A DNA stretch of 64,000 bases. Origin: Microbacterium sufflavum (lineage in GTDB: Bacteria; Actinomycetota; Actinomycetes; Actinomycetales; Microbacteriaceae). Below are positions 26,970 through 34,890 of the stretch, one piece after another. Below the pieces are notes generated by a model. That model saw nothing but the letters and a program-made list of their open reading frames with translations. It ran no database searches and was not told the DNA's origin. A program made the position numbers and the translations under genes. How positions within the stretch are numbered: the first letter of the stretch is position 1; each line of letters opens with the position of its first letter. The DNA lies in the NCBI RefSeq assembly GCF_023101165.1, contig NZ_CP078076.1:2976001-3040000 (forward strand), given 5' to 3'.

Positions 26970-28190
26970 GTGACACCGTCGTCTGCCGCCGGCATGGACA
27001 AGGCCGCGACACTCACCTGGCTGCGCCGGATCTCCGGTGACATCGCCTCGGTGACGATCAAGCGGCTGGAGGACACGCTCCCGTGGTACGCCGACATGCC
27101 ACCGGCCCGCCGTTCTGCGGTCGGGCTGGTGGCGCAGGCGGGCATCACCTCGTTCATCCAGTGGTACGACGACCCCACCTCGACCCCGTGGATCGCGGCG
27201 GACATCTTCGCCGCCGCGCCACGGGAGCTCCTGCGCAGCGTGAGCCTGCAGCAGACGCTCCAGCTGATCCGCGTGACGGTGGAGGTGACCGAGGAGCGCG
27301 TCGCCGGCAAGGGTGAGCATCTCCGCGAGGCCATCCTGCTGTACTCGCGCGACGTCGCGTTCGCCGCGGCCGACGTGTACGCCCGCGCCGCAGAGGCCCG
27401 CGGCCTGTGGGATGCGCGCCTCGAGGCACTCGTGGTGGACTCGATCCTCACGGGAGAGGCCGACGAGGAGCTGCCGAGCCGCATCGCCGCCCTGGGCTGG
27501 CACGGACACGGCGAGGTCGCGGTGCTGGTCGGCACGACGCCTCCGCAGTTCGATGTGGACCTCGTGCGTCGGACGGCGCGGAAGCTCGCGGTCGACGTGC
27601 TGATCGGCGTTCAGGGCTCACGGCTCGTCCTGGTGCTCGGCCGTGCCCGCGTGGCCGGACAGGAGGGCGAGGACGAGGAGCTGGGCTTCCAGGAGATCGC
27701 CGCCCGGCTCGAGCCGTCGTTCGGGCCCGGCTTCGTCGTGCTCGGACCCGCGGTCGCCGCCCTCGTCGATGCGAGCCAGAGCGCCAGGGCGGCCCTCGCC
27801 GGCTTCGCGGTGGCTCGCGCCTGGCGGAGCGCACCGCGACCGGTGGAAGCCGACGACCTGCTCCCCGAGCGCGCTCTGGCGGGCGACCCCCTCGCGAAGC
27901 AGACGCTGGTCGAACGCATCTTCCGCCCACTGCAGGCCCATTCGACCGATCTGGTGACGACGCTGTGGAGCTACCTCGACAACGGCCGCTCGCTGGAGGC
28001 GACCGCGCGCGAGCTGTTCGTGCATCCGAACACCGTGCGCTACCGCCTCAAGCGCGTGAGCGAGGTGATCGGGTGGGACGCCACGGGCCCGCGCGAGGCC
28101 CTCATCCTGCAGACGGCCCTCATCCTCGGGTCCATCGGTGCCGCGGAGCAGGTGCGTCGCCGCCCGTCCGCACGGCGCCCGCCGCGGTGA
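26970..28190 (+). CDS. fasR: PucR/CdaR-type regulator, probable FasR of fatty-acid synthesis
   Basis: A 406-residue protein. The C-terminal HTH_30 domain is clear (LWSYLDNGRSLEATARELF, then VHPNTVRYRLKRVSEVIGW). Residues 160-330 form the preceding GGDEF-like/PucR middle region (AVLVGTTPPQFDVDLVRR, then GPAVAALVDASQSARAALAG). In Streptomyces, FasR has this architecture, sits directly before fabD-fabH-acpP-fabF and activates that operon; gene order here is identical. It starts 7 bp after aceE, so both probably share a transcript. GTG 26970 is taken; ATG 26994 is a shorter option without a ribosome site. Confidence 0.88.
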   Translation: MTPSSAAGMDKAATLTWLRRISGDIASVTIKRLEDTLPWYADMPPARRSAVGLVAQAGITSFIQWYDDPTSTPWIAADIFAAAPRELLRSVSLQQTLQLIRVTVEVTEERVAGKGEHLREAILLYSRDVAFAAADVYARAAEARGLWDARLEALVVDSILTGEADEELPSRIAALGWHGHGEVAVLVGTTPPQFDVDLVRRTARKLAVDVLIGVQGSRLVLVLGRARVAGQEGEDEELGFQEIAARLEPSFGPGFVVLGPAVAALVDASQSARAALAGFAVARAWRSAPRPVEADDLLPERALAGDPLAKQTLVERIFRPLQAHSTDLVTTLWSYLDNGRSLEATARELFVHPNTVRYRLKRVSEVIGWDATGPREALILQTALILGSIGAAEQVRRRPSARRPPR

Positions 28191-28214
28191 CGCCGCCGGG
28201 CCCTGTGCGCCACA

Positions 28215-28239
28215 CACAAGGGATCCTCGCAATCTTGTG
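28215..28239. promoter_or_regulatory. Candidate FasR operator upstream of fabD
   Basis: CACAAG (28215-28220) and its complement CTTGTG (28234-28239) form a perfect inverted repeat with 13 nt between arms, about two helical turns centre to centre. It begins 70 bp before the fabD start and is the clearest repeat between fasR and fabD. Confidence 0.5.
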
Positions 28240-28284
28240 ATGGATCATCCACCGCTCGTCGGCAATCGTTGGCAGACTGGGTGG

Positions 28285-29205
28285 GTGATTGTCGTCGTCT
28301 GCCCTGGACAGGGCTCGCAGACCCCCGGTTTCCTCGCCCCCTGGCTCGACCTCGACGGCGCCGAGGAGCGTCTCGCCTCCTTCTCCGAGGCGGCCGAGGT
28401 CGACCTCGGCACCCACGGCACCGAGTCCGACGCCGACACCATCCGTGACACGCGCATCGCGCAGCCGCTGATCGTCGCCGCGTCGCTCCTCGCCGGAGAC
28501 GCCCTCGTGCAGCGGTCCGGCCGCCGTGCGGACGGCATCGCCGGTCACTCGGTCGGCGAGGTCGCCGCCCTCGTGGGCAGCGGGGTGATCGACGAGACGA
28601 CCGGCATGCGTCTGGTGGGGATCCGCGGCCGCGCGATGGCCGATGCCGCCGCGCAGACCCCCACGGGCATGAGCGCGGTGCTGGGCGGCGACGAAGACGC
28701 GCTGCTCGCCCGCCTGGCCGAGCTCGGCCTGTCCCCCGCCAACTACAACGGCGGCGGCCAGATCGTCGTCGCCGGACCGCTGCCGGCACTGGCCGCCCTG
28801 GCCGAGGAGCCGGTGAAGGGCACGCGCGTGGTGCCGCTGCAGGTCGCCGGCGCGTTCCACACCTCGTACATGGGCTCGGCGGTCGCCGCGCTCCGCGACG
28901 CGGTGGCCGACGTGTCCCCCGTCGACCCCGACATCACGCTCTGGACCAACCGCGACGGCTCCGTGGTCTCCGACGGCGCGCAGGCGCTCTCGTATCTCGT
29001 CGACCAGGTGTCGTCGCCGGTGCGCTGGGACCTCTGCATGGCGTCGTTCGCCGAGGCGGGCGTCACCGGGGTCATCGAGCTCGCCCCCGCCGGCGCCCTC
29101 GTCGGCCTCGCCAAGCGCGGGCTCCGTGGTGTGCCGACCGTCGCCGTCAAGACCCCCGAAGACCTCGACGCAGCCGTCGCGCTGCTGAACGGAGACGCCG
29201 CATGA
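28285..29205 (+). CDS. fabD: Malonyl-CoA:ACP transacylase
   Basis: A 306-residue cytoplasmic enzyme that moves malonyl from CoA to ACP for type II fatty-acid synthesis. The family shows VCPGQGSQTPGF at the N-terminus, nucleophile S89 in AGHSVGEVAAL, and the catalytic His in VAGAFHTSYM. GTG 28285 has no ribosome site; CAGACT (28273-28278) 6 nt before it fits a leaderless message. It overlaps fabH by 4 bp (ATGA). Confidence 0.96.
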   Translation: MIVVVCPGQGSQTPGFLAPWLDLDGAEERLASFSEAAEVDLGTHGTESDADTIRDTRIAQPLIVAASLLAGDALVQRSGRRADGIAGHSVGEVAALVGSGVIDETTGMRLVGIRGRAMADAAAQTPTGMSAVLGGDEDALLARLAELGLSPANYNGGGQIVVAGPLPALAALAEEPVKGTRVVPLQVAGAFHTSYMGSAVAALRDAVADVSPVDPDITLWTNRDGSVVSDGAQALSYLVDQVSSPVRWDLCMASFAEAGVTGVIELAPAGALVGLAKRGLRGVPTVAVKTPEDLDAAVALLNGDAA

Positions 29206-30203
29206 GCGCCACGCTCGCCCAGCTCACCGGCCCCGCGTACACCCGCATCTACTCGTACGGTGCCGCGCGCGGCGAGAACGCCGTCCCGAACGACGACCTG
29301 ATCGGTCCGATCGACTCGAGCGACGAGTGGATCCGCCAGCGCACCGGCATCGTGACTCGCGTGCGCGCCGACAAGGGAACGGATGCGATCGACCTGGCCA
29401 CCGCCGCGGCCGCCGAGGCCATCGAGAAGTCGGGCGTCCCCGCCGACCAGGTCGACCTCGTGATCGTCGCGACGATCAGCAACCCGAAGCAGACGCCCTC
29501 GGTCTCGGCGATCGTCGCCGACCGCGTCGGTGCGAACCCGGCGGCCGCCTACGACATCAACGCCGCCTGTGCGGGGTATGCGTACGCGATCGCGCAGGCC
29601 GACGCGCTCATCAAGGCCGGTACGGCACGCCACGCTCTCGTGATCGGCACCGAGAAGCTGTCCGACGTGGTCGACCCCACCGACCGCAGCATCTCGTTCC
29701 TGCTCGGCGACGGTGCCGGCGCTGCACTGATCGGCCCCAGCGAGACGCCGGGCATCTCCCCCGCCGTGTGGGGTTCGGACGGCTCCAAGGCCGACGCCGT
29801 GGGCATGAACGCCACCCTCACCGAGTTCCGCGACGGCGAGGTGCCGTGGCCCACGCTGCGCCAGGAGGGCCCGACCGTCTTCCGCTGGGCGGTGTGGGAG
29901 ATGGTGAAGGTCGCCCGTGAGGCACTGGACAAGGCGGGCGTGACCGCGGAGGACCTCGCCGCGTTCATCCCTCACCAGGCGAACATGCGCATCATCGACG
30001 AGTTCGCCAAGCAGCTCGGTCTGCCGGAGACCACGGCGATCGCCCGCGACATCGAGACGACGGGCAACACCTCGGCCGCCTCCATCCCGCTCGCGAGCCA
30101 CCGCCTCCTCGCTGAACACCCCGAGCTTTCGGGTGGGCTGGCGCTGCAGATCGGCTTCGGCGCCGGTCTCGTGTTCGCCGCACAGGTCGTCGTCCTCCCC
30201 TGA
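29202..30203 (+). CDS. fabH: 3-oxoacyl-ACP synthase III
   Basis: A 333-residue enzyme that starts fatty-acid chains by condensing acyl-CoA with malonyl-ACP. The triad is complete: C123 in INAACAGYAYA, H258 in IPHQANMRI, N289 in ETTGNTSAASIP. In actinobacteria FabH often prefers branched short acyl-CoA primers; this cannot be read directly. The ATG overlaps the fabD stop, so translation is coupled. A 69-bp gap to acpP contains TAGACT (30222-30227), which could be an extra promoter. Confidence 0.97.
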   Translation: MSATLAQLTGPAYTRIYSYGAARGENAVPNDDLIGPIDSSDEWIRQRTGIVTRVRADKGTDAIDLATAAAAEAIEKSGVPADQVDLVIVATISNPKQTPSVSAIVADRVGANPAAAYDINAACAGYAYAIAQADALIKAGTARHALVIGTEKLSDVVDPTDRSISFLLGDGAGAALIGPSETPGISPAVWGSDGSKADAVGMNATLTEFRDGEVPWPTLRQEGPTVFRWAVWEMVKVAREALDKAGVTAEDLAAFIPHQANMRIIDEFAKQLGLPETTAIARDIETTGNTSAASIPLASHRLLAEHPELSGGLALQIGFGAGLVFAAQVVVLP

Positions 30204-30272
30204 GTCCGCGCCGACCTTCCCTAGACTGTTCCACGGTTCCTAATACACCCCGTAAGAAAGAGGAAGACCACC

Positions 30273-30521
30273 ATGGCTTTCACCAACGATGAGGTCCTCT
30301 CCGGCCTCGCAGAGCTCATCACCGACGAGACCGGCATCAACGCCTCCGAGGTCGCCCTGGAGAAGTCGTTCACCGACGACCTCGACATCGACTCGATCTC
30401 GATGATGACGATCGTCGTCAATGCCGAGGAGAAGTTCGGCGTGACCATTCCCGACGACGAGGTCAAGAACCTCAAGACGGTCGGCGACGCGGTCAACTTC
30501 ATCGTCGCGGGCCAGGAGTAA
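30273..30521 (+). CDS. acpP: Acyl carrier protein
   Basis: An 82-residue acidic carrier for growing acyl chains. S41 in DLDIDSISMM is the phosphopantetheine attachment site. The four-helix pattern, with EEKFGVTIPDDEVKNLKTV as helices III-IV, is normal. A strong GAGGAAG ribosome site precedes ATG 30273 by 7-8 nt, as expected for a very abundant protein. A large hairpin begins 8 bp after the stop. Confidence 0.97.
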   Translation: MAFTNDEVLSGLAELITDETGINASEVALEKSFTDDLDIDSISMMTIVVNAEEKFGVTIPDDEVKNLKTVGDAVNFIVAGQE

Positions 30522-30528
30522 CACGGCA

Positions 30529-30563
30529 GGATGCCACCCCCGCTGCGGCGGGGCGTGGCATCC
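30529..30563 (+). terminator. Intergenic hairpin between acpP and fabF (possible attenuator)
   Basis: GGATGCCAC (30529-30537) pairs perfectly with GTGGCATCC (30555-30563), and inside it CCCCGC pairs with GCGGGG, giving about 15 bp in all with a TGCG loop. No T run follows and fabF starts 51 bp later, so it may be a partial terminator or an mRNA stabiliser that keeps acpP expression above fabF. Confidence 0.6.
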
Positions 30564-30614
30564 TCCGCTCTGCCCATCTCCCGCACGACTCCCGTTCGAC
30601 AAGGAACCACCTTC

Positions 30615-31853
30615 ATGACCAAGCGCATCGTCGTCACCGGCATCGGCGCCACGTCCGCCATCGGCGGGACGGCTCCCGAGAACTGGACCAACCTCCTCGC
30701 CGGGGTGTCCGGCACCCGCACGATCGAGCACGACTGGGTGCAGCAGTACGAGCTGCCCGTCACGTTCGCCGCCTCGGCGATCGTCCGCCCCGAAGAGGTG
30801 CTGCCGCGCCACGAGGCCAAGCGTCTGGACCCGTCTTCGCAGTTCGCGTTGATCGCGGCACGCGAGGCCTGGGCCGACGCCGGTTTCCCCGAGGTCGCCC
30901 CCGAGCGCCTCGGCGTCGACTTCGCGACCGGCATCGGCGGCCTGTGGACCCTGCTGGACGCGTGGGACACGCTGCGCGAGAAGGGACCGCGCCGCGTCAT
31001 GCCGCTGACGGTCCCGATGCTCATGCCCAACGCTGCCGCGGGCAACCTCTCGCTGCAGTTCGAGGCCCGCGCCTACGCGCAGACCGTGGTGAGCGCCTGT
31101 GCCTCGAGCACCGAGTCCCTCATCCACGCCTTCCACCACCTGCAGGAGGGTCTCGCCGACGTCGTGATCGCCGGCGGCACCGAGTCCGCGATCCACCCCA
31201 TCACGATGGCGGCGTTCGCCTCCGCGCAGGCCCTCTCCCGCCGCAACGACGACCCGGCCCACGCATCGCGTCCGGGCGCGATCGACCGCGACGGCTTCGT
31301 GATGGGCGAGGGAGCGGCCGCGCTGATCCTCGAGACCGAGGAGCACGCCAAGGCTCGCGGCGCCAAGATCTACGGCTACATCCTGGGCGGCGGTGTCACG
31401 GCCGACGCCTACCACATCACGGGCAACGACCCGGAGGGCAACGGCGCGGCCCGTGCGGTCACGCAGGCTCTCGAGGAGGCCGGCATCACGGCCGACCAGG
31501 TCACGCACATCAATGCCCACGCCACCTCGACGCCGGTGGGCGACCCGAACGAGTACACAGCGCTCAAGAAGGTCTTCGGCGACCGGATCGATGAGATCCC
31601 GGTGTCGGCCACCAAGGCGTCGACCGGGCACCTGCTCGGCGGCACCGGCGCGCTGGAGGCGATCTTCTCGATCCTCGCGTTGCGCGATCGGGTCGCCCCT
31701 CCGACGATCAACATGACGGAGCCCGACCCCGAGGTCCCGTTCCGCCTGTCCGGAGAGCCGATGCCCCTGGGCGACGGACCGCAGATCGCGATCAGCAACT
31801 CCTTCGGCTTCGGCGGACACAACGCGGTGCTCGTGGTGGGCAGCGCCGACTGA
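30615..31853 (+). CDS. fabF: 3-oxoacyl-ACP synthase II
   Basis: A 412-residue elongating condensing enzyme. C162 in TVVSACASSTESL is the acyl-binding nucleophile; the two catalytic histidines lie in HINAHATSTPVGDPNE and KASTGHLLGGTGALE. MGEGAAALILE and SNSFGFGGHNAVLV are typical C-terminal motifs. AAGGA lies about 9 nt before ATG 30615. The last gene of the operon; a strong hairpin follows. No fabG is in this operon; one lies at 44595-45305. Confidence 0.97.
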   Translation: MTKRIVVTGIGATSAIGGTAPENWTNLLAGVSGTRTIEHDWVQQYELPVTFAASAIVRPEEVLPRHEAKRLDPSSQFALIAAREAWADAGFPEVAPERLGVDFATGIGGLWTLLDAWDTLREKGPRRVMPLTVPMLMPNAAAGNLSLQFEARAYAQTVVSACASSTESLIHAFHHLQEGLADVVIAGGTESAIHPITMAAFASAQALSRRNDDPAHASRPGAIDRDGFVMGEGAAALILETEEHAKARGAKIYGYILGGGVTADAYHITGNDPEGNGAARAVTQALEEAGITADQVTHINAHATSTPVGDPNEYTALKKVFGDRIDEIPVSATKASTGHLLGGTGALEAIFSILALRDRVAPPTINMTEPDPEVPFRLSGEPMPLGDGPQIAISNSFGFGGHNAVLVVGSAD

Positions 31854-31869
31854 CGACCCCGTACGACAC

Positions 31870-31903
31870 GACGAGGCCCCCGGGACGTCCCGGGGGCCTC
31901 GTC
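31870..31903. terminator. Bidirectional terminator between fabF and yczE
   Basis: Perfect 15-bp stem (GACGAGGCCCCCGGG at 31870-31884, complement at 31889-31903) with a 4-nt loop, placed between convergent stops. Confidence 0.9.
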
Positions 31904-31922
31904 CTGTCTCGACGGACCCGGC

Positions 31923-32585
31923 TCAGCCGTTCGAGACGGCGAGCCGCTGCGACCGGGCCCTGCGGCGCCGCTCGATGCGGGGAAGGAACCAGCCGATGAG
32001 CGGACCGACGCCGAACGCGAAGAGCACGGTCCCCACACCCACCGGGCCGCCCAGCAGGAATCCGATGAGGAGCACCGAACCCTCGATCACGGTCCTGGCG
32101 AGCCAGACCGGCCATCCGGTGGTGCGGACGAGACCCGTCATCAGTCCGTCCCGCGGGCCGGGACCGAAGTCGGCGGCGATGTAGAGCCCGGTGGCGAACG
32201 CCAGCAGCACGAGTCCGAACACGAACATGGGCGCGCCGATCCACACGTTCGGCGGGGAGGGCAGTGCCAGCAGCGCGAGGTCGGCGCTGGGACCGATCAG
32301 GAGGGCGTTGAGCAAGGTGCCGAGACCGACGCGCTGGCGCAGGGGGATCCACAGCAGCAAGACCACCATCGACACCAGCACGGTGACGGCGCCGTAGCCG
32401 AGGCCGCTCCGTCCCGCGACACCGAGCGCGAGCACGTCCCACGGCGCCACACCGATGCCCCCGCGGACCATGAACGCCAGCGCGATGCCGTAGAGCATCA
32501 GTCCGATGACGAGCTGGAGCAGGCGCTCCGCGAGGTCGCGAGGGCTCGTGGCGCGGACGGGCAGGAGGATGGAGCGCAGGAGCAT
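31923..32585 (-). CDS. yczE: YczE/YitT-like membrane protein
   Basis: A 220-residue protein with five hydrophobic segments; the motif MVRGGIGVAPWDVLALGVA in the first loop and DFGPGPRDGLMTGLVRTTGWP later identify the YczE/YyaS family. Transport function is suspected but unproven. It is divergent from a MocR-type regulator gene, the pairing described for YczR-YczE in firmicutes and actinobacteria. ATG 32585 is chosen at the start of the conserved region; ATG 32636 would add 17 residues but would lie over the shared operator. Confidence 0.85.
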   Translation of the reverse strand: MLLRSILLPVRATSPRDLAERLLQLVIGLMLYGIALAFMVRGGIGVAPWDVLALGVAGRSGLGYGAVTVLVSMVVLLLWIPLRQRVGLGTLLNALLIGPSADLALLALPSPPNVWIGAPMFVFGLVLLAFATGLYIAADFGPGPRDGLMTGLVRTTGWPVWLARTVIEGSVLLIGFLLGGPVGVGTVLFAFGVGPLIGWFLPRIERRRRARSQRLAVSNG

Positions 32586-32635
32586 CTCTCCATCGTGGAA
32601 CGACGGGAGCCGCGGTCGCCGAGACCACTGCGACA

Positions 32636-32664
32636 AAAGTGGCCTGCGTATAGCAGTCCACTTT
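32636..32664. promoter_or_regulatory. Candidate operator of the YczE/MocR pair
   Basis: AAAGTGG (32636-32642) and CCACTTT (32658-32664) are a perfect 7-bp inverted repeat with a 15-nt spacer carrying GTATAG, a possible -10. It lies between the two divergent starts (32585 and 32681), so one bound regulator could control both genes. Confidence 0.7.
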
Positions 32665-32680
32665 GCGGCAAGCTGGAGTC

Positions 32681-34084
32681 ATGTCCTCACGACTCGTGGA
32701 ACAGCTCGGAGCGCGCAGCGTCGCCGGTGCCTCGGCCACCGCCCTGGCCCGCCAGATCACCGCGCTCATCCTCGACGGCCGGCTCACGGTGGGTGAACGA
32801 CTGCCCAGCGAGCGTGCTCTCGCGGTCGAGCTGCGCCGCTCCCGCTCGACCATCACGCGCGTGTACGGCCTGCTGGAGGCGGACGGCTACGTCACGCGCC
32901 ACCACGGCGGCAGCACCCGGGTCGCACTCCCTCACGGCCCCGCGCTGCCGGGACAGGACGGCGACGGCGACGCGATCGACCTCTCCATCGCCTCGATGGA
33001 CTCCACCCCCGGGCTGTACGACGCGACCGTGCGCTCGCTCCCGCGACTCGCGGCGCTGCGCGGCACGAGCGGCTACTCGCTGCAGGGGCTTCCGGAGCTG
33101 CGCGAGGCGCTCGCGCAGCGCTTCACGGAACGCGGGGCCGACACCACCGCGGACGAGATCATCGTGACGTCCGGAGCGCTCAACGCCGTGAACCTGATCC
33201 TCACCGCGATCGGGCGTCGGGGCGAACGCGCACTCGTGGAACAGCCGACCTTCCCCCACGCGCTCGAAGCCCTCCATCGGCACGGCTACCGCCTGGTGCC
33301 CACGCCGGTCGATACGGACGGCTGGGACACCCGCCACGTCACGGACACGCTGCTGAGCGCGAGGCCTCACGTCGCCTATCTCATCTCCGACTTCCACAAC
33401 CCGACCGGTGCCACCCTTCCGCAGGAGGAGCGCTCCCGCATCGCCGCCACCGCGCGCCACGTGGGAACCCATCTGATCGTCGACGAGACCACAGCCGAGC
33501 TCGACATCGATCGCGGCTGGGCTCCTGTCCCCCTCGCCGCGGAGGGACCGCACGTCATCACCGTCGGTTCGATGTCGAAGATCGCGTGGGGCGGGATGCG
33601 CATCGGGTGGATCCGGGCCGAGCGTTCCGTGATCGCGCGCCTGCTCGCCGTCCGCCCCTCGTTCGAGCTGGGCACCGCGCTGCTCGAGCAGTGCATCGCG
33701 GTCGAGCTGCTGCGCGACATGCCTGCACTCGGCGCGCACGTGCGCAGCCGGCTCACGGCGGGACGCGCTGCCGTCGCCGAGGGCCTCACGCACCTGCCCG
33801 GCGTGCGGATGCCGCGCACCCCGGGGGGCCTGTCGGCCTGGATCGATCTGGGCGCGCCGGTCTCGACGGCGTTGTCGCTCGCCGCCCGCGAGCAGGGCCT
33901 GATCCTGCCCCCAGGGCCGCGCTTCACGACGGGCGGGGTGCTGGAGCGCCGGCTCCGCATCCCGATCACCCTTCCGCCGGAGCGCACGGCGGAGGCGATG
34001 GCCCGTCTCGCCCTGGCGTGGGGCGACCTCGTGGGAGGCGGCCGTCAGCCCGCGGCGGAGATGCGCCACGCGGCTGTCATCTGA
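32681..34084 (+). CDS. MocR/YczR-type regulator (GntR HTH fused to class I aminotransferase domain)
   Basis: A 467-residue protein. Residues about 15-85 are a GntR winged helix (LILDGRLTVGERLPSERAL, then RRSRSTITRVYGLLEADGY). Residues 105-455 are an aminotransferase fold: SDFHNPTGATLPQ binds pyridoxal phosphate, and K in GSMSKIAWGGMRIGW is the internal aldimine lysine. MocR proteins sense PLP-amino acid adducts. Divergence from yczE points to the YczR subgroup, of unknown ligand. A strong terminator follows. Confidence 0.92.
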   Translation: MSSRLVEQLGARSVAGASATALARQITALILDGRLTVGERLPSERALAVELRRSRSTITRVYGLLEADGYVTRHHGGSTRVALPHGPALPGQDGDGDAIDLSIASMDSTPGLYDATVRSLPRLAALRGTSGYSLQGLPELREALAQRFTERGADTTADEIIVTSGALNAVNLILTAIGRRGERALVEQPTFPHALEALHRHGYRLVPTPVDTDGWDTRHVTDTLLSARPHVAYLISDFHNPTGATLPQEERSRIAATARHVGTHLIVDETTAELDIDRGWAPVPLAAEGPHVITVGSMSKIAWGGMRIGWIRAERSVIARLLAVRPSFELGTALLEQCIAVELLRDMPALGAHVRSRLTAGRAAVAEGLTHLPGVRMPRTPGGLSAWIDLGAPVSTALSLAAREQGLILPPGPRFTTGGVLERRLRIPITLPPERTAEAMARLALAWGDLVGGGRQPAAEMRHAAVI

Positions 34085-34085
34085 C

Positions 34086-34126
34086 GACGAAGACCCCGCC
34101 GCGGCATCCGTGGCGGGGTCTTCGTC
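34086..34126 (+). terminator. Intrinsic terminator after the MocR gene
   Basis: 15-bp perfect stem (GACGAAGACCCCGCC at 34086-34100, complement at 34112-34126) directly after the stop; it may also serve the convergent DUF3145 gene. Confidence 0.9.
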
Positions 34127-34216
34127 GAGCGGGGCGAGGATACGTCTTCTCAGCGTCCGGGATCACTCACCGGAATCCGATACTCACGCCTCCCGCGCCC
34201 CCGGTCTGCGGGCCGG

Positions 34217-34720
34217 TCAACCGACCTTGTGGAGCCAGACGACGCGCGCATCGTCACTGGCGTGGCGGAACGGTTCGAGCTCCTCGTCCCAGGCGGAGCC
34301 GAGCGCGATGTCCAGCTCGCGCTGCAGCTCGACGGCGTTTCCTGCGGCGATCTCCATCGCGTAGCGGATGCGGTCCTCGCCGATCACGATGTTGCCGGCG
34401 GCGTCGGTCTGCGCGTAGTGGATGCCGAGATCCGGAGTGTGCAGCCAGCGTCCGCCGTCACTGCGGGGCGTCGGGTCTTCCGTGACCTCGAAGCGCAGGT
34501 GCTCCCAGCCGCGGATCGCGGTCGCGAGCGCAGCACCCGTGCCGACGGGGCCGTCCCAGTAGAACTCGGCGCGCCGGGCGCCGTCGAGGACCGGCTGCTC
34601 CGTCCAGTCGAAGTTCACCGCACGCCCGATAGCGCGACCGACCGCCCATTCCAGGTGCGGGCAGAGCGCGCGAGGCGCCGAGTGGATGAACACCACTCCG
34701 CGTGCGTAAGCCGTCGCCAT
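34217..34720 (-). CDS. DUF3145 family protein
   Basis: A 167-residue soluble protein: RGVVFIHSAPRALCPHLEW, then GRAVNFDWTEQPV, FYWDGPVGTGAALATAIRG and IHYAQTDAAGNIVIGEDRI. This is the actinobacteria-wide DUF3145 family, of unknown function. No signal peptide, membrane segment or obvious catalytic motif is present, although one Cys and several His are conserved-looking. GGAGA lies upstream of ATG 34720. It is monocistronic. Confidence 0.93.
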   Translation of the reverse strand: MATAYARGVVFIHSAPRALCPHLEWAVGRAIGRAVNFDWTEQPVLDGARRAEFYWDGPVGTGAALATAIRGWEHLRFEVTEDPTPRSDGGRWLHTPDLGIHYAQTDAAGNIVIGEDRIRYAMEIAAGNAVELQRELDIALGSAWDEELEPFRHASDDARVVWLHKVG

Positions 34721-34818
34721 GATCTCTCCGTTTCATCAGGTGCGTCTTCCCCTACGACCTGACCCACGAAGTGGCGAGAGTATGCGGTTGTGCGCCCATT
34801 CTCGCGGAGTTCCGCATA

Positions 34819-34836
34819 AATCACAAGCGTGTGATT
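34819..34836. promoter_or_regulatory. 18-bp palindrome upstream of DUF3145 gene
   Basis: AATCAC (34819-34824) and GTGATT (34831-34836) form a perfect inverted repeat with a 6-nt spacer, in an AT-rich patch about 100 bp before the DUF3145 start. A GCGGA/TCCGC repeat lies next to it (34804-34815). It could be an operator; no regulator is adjacent. Confidence 0.35.
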
Positions 34837-34838
34837 CC

Positions 34839-34878
34839 ATGACGAAGGCCCCGGTCGAGCGACCGGGGCCTTCGTCAT
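34839..34878. terminator. Terminator of the oxygenase-like gene
   Basis: 18-bp perfect stem (ATGACGAAGGCCCCGGTC at 34839-34856, complement at 34861-34878) with a GAGC loop, 12 bp beyond the stop of the minus-strand gene at 34891. Confidence 0.9.
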
Positions 34879-34890
34879 ATCAGTGGAGGA

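Noticed and set aside
25190-27535. 781-codon minus-strand frame opposite aceE and fasR
   Set aside because: Repeats of valine-arginine-leucine without domain pattern and antisense to two well supported genes.
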